IMG/VR virus record: IMGVR_UViG_3300026947_000038
Location: 1-39,043 of that record
DNA length: 39,043 nt
Origin: a virus
Direction: 5' to 3' (one strand)
In this document: piece by piece, positions 7,717 to 12,954 of the stretch
Layout: each line of letters opens with the position of its first letter
Numbering within the stretch: position 1 is the first letter of the stretch
Notes under the pieces: generated by a model
Database searches by the model: none
The model's input: the letters and a program-made list of their open reading frames with translations, nothing else
What the model was told of the DNA's origin: nothing
Made by a program: the position numbers and the translations under genes

Positions 7717-7858
7717 AACTTTTAAAACATGAGGTTACAAAAGTTACAAAAGTTACAGCATAAAAAACCACAAATCACAGCCAAAACGCAATATCAGTGC
7801 AACACTACTGTAACGTCTGTAACCTTTTGCAACAAGTGTAACCTGTAACAATTGTAAC
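7603..7858. repeat. GTTACA iteron cluster, candidate replication origin
   Basis: GTTACA occurs on the plus strand at 7734, 7743 and 7752 (exact 9-bp steps). Its inverse TGTAAC occurs at 7809, 7818, 7837, 7844 and 7853, with a one-mismatch TGCAAC at 7828, again mostly 9 bp apart. A further inverted pair lies at 7603 and 7611 inside the helicase gene. The two oppositely oriented groups flank about 50 bp of A-rich sequence. Such phased iterons beside a replicative ATPase gene are typical of replication origins. The repeats are seen directly; origin function is inferred. Confidence 0.6.
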
Positions 7859-7876
7859 ACACCAAAATCTGTATCC

Positions 7877-8218
7877 ATGGATAACGGTCAAAAACAAAAA
7901 AGTGAGTATCCACAATTCTTCCGCAAAGGTCAGCGGGCCATTCTTCGCGGATCAGATACTACTGGTGTCATAGTTGAGATACCCGACAATCCAAATGATA
8001 GGTTGCCAGTGATGATGATCAAAGCACAAAGTGTTTATCCTACCAAAGAAAGATTTGATGAAGCTGTATCTGATATGGAGCCAATCAATGAAGAGCTTTA
8101 TAATGATTACATCAAAACATTTTGTGGACGAGTAGAGCATGGCATCAACAGACCAATGCAAGAAAAATCAATACAGATCGAATTACTCAAAATCAAAAAT
8201 TTTAACTCCTTAAAATAA
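7877..8218 (+). CDS. 113-aa hypothetical protein before the DGR
   Basis: First gene after the iteron region. The N-terminal part (FRKGQRAILRGSDTTGVIVEI) suggests a small SH3-like beta barrel, the C-terminal half is helical. It ends 3 nt before the first DGR target gene and could be co-transcribed with it. No recognisable family; no variable repeat. Confidence 0.65.
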   Translation: MDNGQKQKSEYPQFFRKGQRAILRGSDTTGVIVEIPDNPNDRLPVMMIKAQSVYPTKERFDEAVSDMEPINEELYNDYIKTFCGRVEHGINRPMQEKSIQIELLKIKNFNSLK

Positions 8219-8221
8219 ACT

Positions 8222-8677
8222 ATGAACACTCAAACGCTAAAAATCGAGATACCCAAGGGGTTCGAGATTGCGAGCTGCGATCTGAAGTCGGGCGAAATTA
8301 AATTCAAAGAGAAGCCCAAAGACTTCTGCCAGCGAATACTCACCGATGAAGATGTACTCGCTGATAACAACCATACATGGAATTCCTTCAATGAATGGTG
8401 CAAAGGACTGCGTGATTATGAAAAAGCAGATCGGTTTTTAGAACTGCTCCACAAGTCAGCCAACGGAGATTGGATTCCTGATTTCGACAATGAGAACGAA
8501 TATAAATATCGTCCCTGGTTCCTGGGCGGTTCTCGCGGCTTTCGGTGTGGCGACTACGGTCGCTGGTGCTCGACTTCGCATGTCGGCTCTCGCCTTTGCT
8601 TCAAAGAAAAGCAGCACGCAGTTCATGCGGGAGAGAAATTCACAAAATGGTTTAAGCAGTCCATTATCCTAAAATAA
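8222..8677 (+). CDS. DGR variable protein 1
   Basis: A 151-aa target of the diversity-generating retroelement. Residues 1-40 are nearly the same as in the next gene (KIEIPKG.EI...SGE.KFK.KP), so the two are paralogues. A conserved 'KYRPWF' leads into the variable segment (about residues 101-127, GGSRGFRCGDYGRWCS then VGSRLCF). About 25 conserved residues follow (HAVHAGEKFTKWFKQ), so the variable repeat is not at the extreme C-terminus as in Mtd or TvpA. The fold is probably C-type-lectin-like, as in other DGR targets. The binding partner is unknown. Confidence 0.85.
   Translation: MNTQTLKIEIPKGFEIASCDLKSGEIKFKEKPKDFCQRILTDEDVLADNNHTWNSFNEWCKGLRDYEKADRFLELLHKSANGDWIPDFDNENEYKYRPWFLGGSRGFRCGDYGRWCSTSHVGSRLCFKEKQHAVHAGEKFTKWFKQSIILK
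8523..8601 (+). repeat. DGR variable repeat VR1
   Basis: Aligns without gaps to the template repeat at 9544-9622. Of 18 adenines in the template, 14 are replaced in VR1; no non-adenine position differs within 8523-8601. Homology ends just after TGCTT. This is direct evidence of adenine-specific mutagenic homing. Confidence 0.93.
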
Positions 8678-9133
8678 ATGAATACCAAAAACGCAAAGAT
8701 CGAAATACCCAAGGGGTATGAAATCGATTCAGTTGACAATCGCTCTGGCGAAGTCAAATTCAAAAAGAAGCCAGAGAATGTCATGGCTAAAATTGAAACC
8801 GTTACAGATGTGCTCGAAGCAAACGGACTTACTCAAGAGCAATTTGATCATCAATGTGAAGGTTTTTCAGACGATGAAAAAGCTTATCGCATTTTGAAAC
8901 TCCTTGCCAAAGCCTTGAATGAAGGATGGGAACCAAACTGGAATGATGATAACGAAACCAAGTATTTCCCATGGTTTGAAATGGGCGGTTCTCGCGGCTT
9001 TCGGGCTGGCGACTTCGTTGTCTGGAACTCGGGTTCGGCTGTCGGCTCTCGCCTTGCTTTTAAATCTTACGAGCTGGCAAAGTATGCTGGCGAACAGTTT
9101 ACCAATGTTTACAAACAATTCATGACGATATGA
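8678..9133 (+). CDS. DGR variable protein 2
   Basis: A 151-aa paralogue of the preceding gene, starting directly after its stop codon. It has the same N-terminal module (KIEIPKGYEIDS, SGEVKFKKKP), the 'KYFPWF' lead-in, a variable segment (GGSRGFRAGDFVVWNS then VGSRLAF) and a conserved tail (ELAKYAGEQFTNVYKQF). Its stop overlaps the next target gene (ATGA at 9130). The tandem duplication gives two independently diversified copies of one scaffold. Confidence 0.85.
   Translation: MNTKNAKIEIPKGYEIDSVDNRSGEVKFKKKPENVMAKIETVTDVLEANGLTQEQFDHQCEGFSDDEKAYRILKLLAKALNEGWEPNWNDDNETKYFPWFEMGGSRGFRAGDFVVWNSGSAVGSRLAFKSYELAKYAGEQFTNVYKQFMTI
8982..9064 (+). repeat. DGR variable repeat VR2
   Basis: Aligns to the template from 9544. 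Fifteen of 18 template adenines are changed or lost. One non-adenine change (first base of the TAT codon to G) and a 1-nt deletion near the 3' end (CCTATGC in the template, CCTTGC here) also occur. After the deletion the match TGCTTTTAAA continues to 9064, longer than in VR1 or VR3. Confidence 0.92.
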
Positions 9134-9519
9134 AATTCAATCAACTCAAAACATTTGAAGCCGCTTGCAAGGTCGAGGGCCTCAATGCAAAGAAGGTAAT
9201 TCCTGATTTTGCGGCTTATCCAAAAGAAGATCGCAAGGCAATGATTGCACATGCCAAGTTGGTGATCATCGCTCGCGCAGCAAATCGCCTTGCCAATGAA
9301 GGCAAGGAGTGGAAACCAGATTGGAACAATAACCAGTGGGATAAATACTATCCTTGGTTCTGGATGAATGGCGGTTCTCGCGGCTTTCGGTATTTCGTCT
9401 ACGGTAGCTGGTACTCGCTTTCGCCTGTCGGCTCTCGCCTTTGCTTTATCTCAAGAGATGTGGCAGAGCACATGGGTAAGACATTCCTGAAATTGTACAA
9501 AGAGTATTTCACTGTTTAA
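9130..9519 (+). CDS. DGR variable protein 3
   Basis: A 129-aa target with a different N-terminal domain from targets 1 and 2 (FNQLKTFEAACKVEGLNAKK, then a helix with AKLVIIARAANRLANEG). The 'KYYPWF' lead-in, variable segment (GGSRGFRYFVYGSWYS then VGSRLCF) and conserved tail (DVAEHMGKTFLKLYKEYF) match the other two. From memory, proteins of this 'KYYPWF...GSRLCF' type recur in Bacteroidetes phages. It lies immediately upstream of the template repeat. Confidence 0.87.
   Translation: MKFNQLKTFEAACKVEGLNAKKVIPDFAAYPKEDRKAMIAHAKLVIIARAANRLANEGKEWKPDWNNNQWDKYYPWFWMNGGSRGFRYFVYGSWYSLSPVGSRLCFISRDVAEHMGKTFLKLYKEYFTV
9370..9447 (+). repeat. DGR variable repeat VR3
   Basis: Aligns to template positions 9546-9623. 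Fourteen of 18 template adenines are replaced; no non-adenine differences occur in the aligned core. VR3 shares with VR1 and VR2 the four changes at template adenines 9558, 9606, 9613 and 9617. Confidence 0.92.
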
Positions 9520-9540
9520 AAACCAAAAAGGTTGTGCGGT

Positions 9541-9627
9541 GGTTGGGCGGTTCTCGCAGCTTTCGGTATAACGACTACGATAACTGGAACTCGAATTCGA
9601 ATGTCAGCTCTCACCTATGCTTTTAAA
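9541..9627 (+). repeat. DGR template repeat (TR)
   Basis: Non-coding template copied by the reverse transcriptase with adenine mutagenesis. In the target frame it reads GGSRSFRYNDYDNWNSNSNV and then SSHLCF followed by a stop, with AAC/AAT codons at the diversified positions, typical of DGR templates. It lies between target 3 and the reverse transcriptase. Its 3' part (CACCTATGC) differs from all variable repeats (CGCCTTTGC or a 1-nt shorter form), which may be the IMH*/IMH distinction that sets the direction of information transfer. Confidence 0.93.
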
Positions 9628-9680
9628 ATAATAAACTGCTGCAGGCCTTGCCTCTTGGCAAAAAATTGAAAATATAAAAT

Positions 9681-9713
9681 TGAGTCGTTGGTAGCGCGAG
9701 CAAACGCGACTCA
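9681..9713 (+). other. Hairpin in the TR-RT spacer
   Basis: TGAGTCG (9681-9687) pairs with CGACTCA (9707-9713), a 7-bp stem with a 19-nt G/C-containing loop. It is downstream of the template repeat and 15 nt before the reverse transcriptase ATG. In characterised DGRs the RNA just 3' of the TR folds and primes cDNA synthesis, so this could be part of that structure. The stem is seen; function is inferred. Confidence 0.4.
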
Positions 9714-9728
9714 TGAAAAAGCAAACGA

Positions 9729-10685
9729 ATGAAAAGACTCGGTAATCTATACGAACAAATCGCTAACCTGAAAAACCTTCAGGAAGCTGATGAGAAAGCC
9801 CAAAGAGGCAAATCGAATCAGTATGGAGTACTACTGCATAATAAGAAACGTGAAGGCAATTTGTTTCTACTTCAGGACATGCTCCTGAGCAAAACATATC
9901 GCACCTCTCAATACGATATTTTTCCGATTCATGAACCCAAAGAAAGAATAGTTTACAGGCTCCCCTATTTCCCAGACCGCATCACCCATCATGCGATCAT
10001 GAACGTGCTCGAACCAATTTTCGTAAGCACATTCACTGCAGATACCTACAGCTGCATTAAAGGTCGTGGCATTCACGCCCTACTTCATAAACTGAATGCC
10101 GATTTAAAAGACATCAAAGGCACGCAATACTGCCTCAAATTCGATATAAAGAAATTTTACCCTAGCATCGATCATGACGTTCTCAAGGCCCTCCTAAGAA
10201 GGAAATTCAAAGACCAGGATCTTCTTTGGTTACTCAATGAGATTATTGATAGCGCACCTGGTCTCCCGATCGGGAACTACCTGAGCCAATACCTTGCTAA
10301 TTTTTACCTCACGTATTTCGACCATTGGATCAAGGAAGACAAGAGCCAGAAGTATTATTACCGCTATGCTGATGACATCGTCATTCTGCATTCCGACAAA
10401 GTAGCCCTTCACAAGTTACTACTTGAGATCAAGAATTACCTGCTCGAGCTTAAACTGGACGTCAAGGACAATCATCAGGTATTTCCCGTGGAAGCTCGCG
10501 GCATTGATTTCGTTGGGTATGTTTTCAGGCATACCCATGTTAAAATAAGAAAGTCGATCAAGCAAAATTTTGCTCGCAAGCTCAGCAAAAACCCCAATCA
10601 TTTATCTAAGCCTTCCTACCTAGGATGGCTTATTCACGCCAACGCAAAACACCTAACCAAAAAATTAATACATGAAAAAATTTAA
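9729..10685 (+). CDS. DGR reverse transcriptase
   Basis: A 318-aa group II-like reverse transcriptase. Visible motifs: FDIKKFYPSID (138-148) with catalytic Asp139, LPIGNYLSQ (179-187), which matches the DGR-type [ILV]GxxxSQ motif that lowers fidelity at adenines, YADD (213-216), and GIDFVGY (258-264). There is no maturase or endonuclease domain. With one TR and three VRs beside it, the DGR role is well supported. The gene overlaps the next by 14 nt. No typical four-helix Avd gene is recognisable next to it, so accessory function may be supplied by an unrecognised neighbour or be absent. Confidence 0.95.
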   Translation: MKRLGNLYEQIANLKNLQEADEKAQRGKSNQYGVLLHNKKREGNLFLLQDMLLSKTYRTSQYDIFPIHEPKERIVYRLPYFPDRITHHAIMNVLEPIFVSTFTADTYSCIKGRGIHALLHKLNADLKDIKGTQYCLKFDIKKFYPSIDHDVLKALLRRKFKDQDLLWLLNEIIDSAPGLPIGNYLSQYLANFYLTYFDHWIKEDKSQKYYYRYADDIVILHSDKVALHKLLLEIKNYLLELKLDVKDNHQVFPVEARGIDFVGYVFRHTHVKIRKSIKQNFARKLSKNPNHLSKPSYLGWLIHANAKHLTKKLIHEKI

Positions 10686-10968
10686 AGATTTCAACATTAC
10701 ACCCAACGTCAATCCTTTTGTCGGAGATAAAATTTCCGTCAAAAAACTTTTCAATACACCGATCAAAGTCCTTGATCATAAAATAGAGCCATCTAAACAA
10801 AAGGCAGGGACCGAATGCCTGACACTCCAAATTGAAAAAGGCACAGAAAAGCGAATAGTATTTACTGGCTCAAAGGTGCTTATCGATATGATCAAAAGAG
10901 TGCCTAAGGATGCTTACCCTTTTGAGACTACAATCAAAGGAGACAATGATTATTTCGAATTCACTTAA
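10672..10968 (+). CDS. 98-aa protein coupled to the DGR reverse transcriptase
   Basis: Starts inside the last codons of the reverse transcriptase gene. It begins with a basic segment (MKKFKDFNITPNVNPFVGDK) and continues with a beta-rich body (CLTLQIEKGTEKRIVFTGSKVL, DYFEFT) reminiscent of small OB-like nucleic-acid-binding proteins. From memory a similar gene follows this RT type in other Bacteroidetes phages, but I cannot check that. It is a candidate DGR accessory factor or ssDNA-binding protein. Confidence 0.7.
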   Translation: MKKFKDFNITPNVNPFVGDKISVKKLFNTPIKVLDHKIEPSKQKAGTECLTLQIEKGTEKRIVFTGSKVLIDMIKRVPKDAYPFETTIKGDNDYFEFT

Positions 10969-10981
10969 AAAAGAGCAAACA

Positions 10982-11353
10982 ATGAAACCCAAAATGTACA
11001 GCAGCAAGAGCAACTCAATGCTGCACGATCACATCCTGGACGGAACCTTTGCTAGCTATGAAGGCCTGCAAGTCGCCAAGGGAAAATTCTCCAAGCAAGA
11101 ATACACCGAATTGCTCGAGCGCATCATCTTGCGACTACGCGATCGTGTGGTTGACTTCCGTGTAAAGGAGGGCATGGCTGAAATTGCCAAAAGAGCACTC
11201 AGCATTTTGTTTGCAGTTCTATTTACTTACATGCAGATCAACGGTGATGATTTAGAGATGCGCAGATCCACACGCACCAGGTCATCAGCTCGCAGCGGCC
11301 GCCACAGCAGCAGATCACAACGCAATGGGAGAAGGAGGCTCGAGGAACTATGA
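10982..11353 (+). CDS. 123-aa protein with membrane segment and Arg/Ser-rich tail
   Basis: Start at 10982 chosen because upstream in-frame starts overlap the previous gene. Residues 36-70 are amphipathic helix (QEYTELLERIILRLRDRVVDF), 70-84 are hydrophobic (RALSILFAVLFTYM), and 95-120 are an unusual arginine/serine-rich basic tail that could bind nucleic acid or lipid. It ends in an ATGA overlap with the next gene. No family recognised. Confidence 0.6.
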   Translation: MKPKMYSSKSNSMLHDHILDGTFASYEGLQVAKGKFSKQEYTELLERIILRLRDRVVDFRVKEGMAEIAKRALSILFAVLFTYMQINGDDLEMRRSTRTRSSARSGRHSSRSQRNGRRRLEEL

Positions 11354-11556
11354 TAAAATTGATTCTGGCAACGGATGAAAATCTCTATTCACTAATCAAG
11401 TGCACAGCGAATTGTGATGATCCAGCATTGATTATTCTCAAGGATCCAGAAGAGATATATCCCAAGGAACTTCCTTTCATAATGCCACAACCGATTACTT
11501 CTATTTACCACAGCAGAAAATCAGATGATCAACCTTGGAAGAAGAAATGGAAGTAA
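11350..11556 (+). CDS. 68-aa hypothetical protein
   Basis: Short early protein, ATGA-coupled to the gene before. The first half (MIKLILATDENLYSLIKCT) looks alpha/beta; the C-terminus is basic (KSDDQPWKKKWK). No recognisable motif. Confidence 0.5.
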   Translation: MIKLILATDENLYSLIKCTANCDDPALIILKDPEEIYPKELPFIMPQPITSIYHSRKSDDQPWKKKWK

Positions 11557-11762
11557 CAAATTGTGACATCCATTCACAGCGTCCACCAATGGACAAACTC
11601 AAGTCCTGGATATTTCTCCCGCAGCTGTTGAACATCGCTAGTCTGCTGGCCGTAGAAAGCTTTGTAATTGCGGTTGACTTCATCTTAACACCGCGAGGCT
11701 GCAGCGGCCATGTGCCCATCACCTCGGTGCCTTCAGCATATTCTTTCACACAACAAAACTAA
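11547..11762 (+). CDS. 71-aa hypothetical membrane-associated protein
   Basis: ATG at 11547 overlaps the end of the preceding gene; a TTG at 11535 would add four residues. Residues 21-47 are hydrophobic and could span the membrane (WIFLPQLLNIASLLAVESF onward). The C-terminus is polar with no known motif. Supported mainly by operon context. Confidence 0.45.
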   Translation: MEVTNCDIHSQRPPMDKLKSWIFLPQLLNIASLLAVESFVIAVDFILTPRGCSGHVPITSVPSAYSFTQQN

Positions 11763-11765
11763 TTC

Positions 11766-12233
11766 ATGCATAGAACTTTCACGGTACCCGTAAAACCTCA
11801 TCTCAAGAAATTCATCCTAAAAAGATTCGCGCAAAAATCGGCCATCATTTGTGTAGAGCATGAATCCATCGAAAACAAGACAGGATCCTCTTTCGATAAA
11901 ATGATCCAACTATGCCTACGCGACAACAGGAAACGCTCTGAATTCAATGATCAATACAGGGACAAGCTAACCGCTGAGCTGACGATTAAGTTGGGCACGG
12001 AATTGAACAAACTTAGCCCTCGCATTGGCAAACTGATGCGCATCAATATTTACGCTGACAATCTTTTTAAGGAAGCTCTGATGGTCTGGATTGAAGCACA
12101 AGGCGAAGATGGCATTGCGCCTTACAGTGCATGCAAGAGCTTTCTGAAATTTTACGATATAGATGAGAACGACTACGCACTTCAAACCGCTTATCAATAC
12201 TATCAGAGGAAAAATGGCAGCAAACAGAAATAA
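11766..12233 (+). CDS. 155-aa putative late-gene regulator
   Basis: Last gene of the early block, just before the fibre module. It is a charged, helical protein: a basic N-terminus (VPVKPHLKKFILKRFAQK), a middle region rich in Lys/Arg (DNRKRSEFNDQYRDKLTAEL), and a C-terminal segment (YSACKSFLKFYDIDENDYAL) that could form a helix-turn-helix. Its size and position resemble late activators such as RinA, ArpU or Mu C, so it is a candidate to recognise the late promoter motif. No family match can be confirmed by eye. Confidence 0.6.
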   Translation: MHRTFTVPVKPHLKKFILKRFAQKSAIICVEHESIENKTGSSFDKMIQLCLRDNRKRSEFNDQYRDKLTAELTIKLGTELNKLSPRIGKLMRINIYADNLFKEALMVWIEAQGEDGIAPYSACKSFLKFYDIDENDYALQTAYQYYQRKNGSKQK

Positions 12234-12274
12234 TTTAATCGCCATTTTGAATTAACGACCACTTTCATTTAAAA

Positions 12275-12337
12275 ATGACCTTTGACTTGCTTAAAAAAGT
12301 AGCCAAAAGCTCAAGTCAAAATGTGAGGTCAATGTGA
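12275..12337 (+). other. Leader hairpin and 20-codon ORF before the fibre operon
   Basis: TTTGACTTG (12281-12289) pairs with CAAGTCAAA (12312-12320), a perfect 9-bp stem; GACC (12277) and GGTC (12327) can extend it. A 20-codon frame starting at 12275 (MTFDLLKKVAKSS...) stops in ATGTGA, overlapping the GTG start at 12334. The structure covers the region where the fibre-operon ribosome would load, so it may control translation or act as a leader peptide. Function is inferred. Confidence 0.35.
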
Positions 12338-12954
12338 GTTATCTGCAAAACATCAAGCGTCTTTCAGGTACGGACAATCCTGGAGGACTCACGCAGCTGC
12401 AAGTCATTCGCAAAGCCGATGTGATGGCCATCCCATCGCCATCGGGCAATACCGTTTATGGCTCCATCTCCTTTGCTTCAGGCCAGGGCGTCTATACTTT
12501 TGACGTAACACTGGATAGCCCGCGTATTCAAACCAAGCAAAAAACTGGGCGCGAGGGCAACTCCAAAACTAAGACTCTGCCCTTCGCCATTCCCAAAGAC
12601 CAGGATGCAATTCGAACCATGCTCCTGCAAATGGAGAATGACGAGTTTATCGTTCTCTTCAAAGACGGCACAGGCCGCCAGAAGATATTCGGGTTGCTCC
12701 ATGCCCCAGTGCTGTTCTCATTCAACCACGACAGCGGTGCCAAGGTGGCCGATAGCAACAATTATGAATGTCAATTCTACTATACAGGCCCCGACAATGA
12801 ATTTTTCTATCAAGGATCCATCAGCTCCGCTCCTTCTGGTCCGCCACCTGCAGTGGTAAAATTCAATGGAGCCGTGATCGCTTCCCTTTCGCCTGGTGAC
12901 GTGCTCAATATTTCAAGCGACTATTCGCTCTCATCTTATTTCGTTGTATCATGA
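12334..12954 (+). CDS. Putative virion protein, tail/fibre-associated
   Basis: A 206-aa protein with GTG start. Residues 45-160 are beta-rich (TVYGSISFASGQGVYTFDV..., FIVLFKDGTGRQKIFG, YECQFYYTG), resembling small beta-sandwich tail proteins seen next to fibre genes in Bacteroidetes phages. A final 40-residue segment (VVKFNGAVIASLSPGDVLNI) looks like a separate small domain. It overlaps the fibre gene by ATGA, supporting a role in fibre or tail-tip structure. Exact function uncertain. Confidence 0.55.
   Translation: MSYLQNIKRLSGTDNPGGLTQLQVIRKADVMAIPSPSGNTVYGSISFASGQGVYTFDVTLDSPRIQTKQKTGREGNSKTKTLPFAIPKDQDAIRTMLLQMENDEFIVLFKDGTGRQKIFGLLHAPVLFSFNHDSGAKVADSNNYECQFYYTGPDNEFFYQGSISSAPSGPPPAVVKFNGAVIASLSPGDVLNISSDYSLSSYFVVS

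Noticed and set aside
7603-7858. CRISPR-like short repeats
   Set aside because: The unit is 6 bp at 9-bp spacing, in both orientations, with no 20-40-bp spacers and no cas genes.
9541-9627. Template repeat as the broken end of a fourth target gene
   Set aside because: No upstream coding remnant of a target protein lies between 9520 and 9541, and the adenine bias of the differences shows it is the template, not a decayed copy.
12242-12284. Another late promoter copy before the fibre operon
   Set aside because: GACCTTTG at 12277 resembles a -7 box, but the AAACCCCGTATTAA core is absent and the nearest TTTG is 27 nt upstream, too far.
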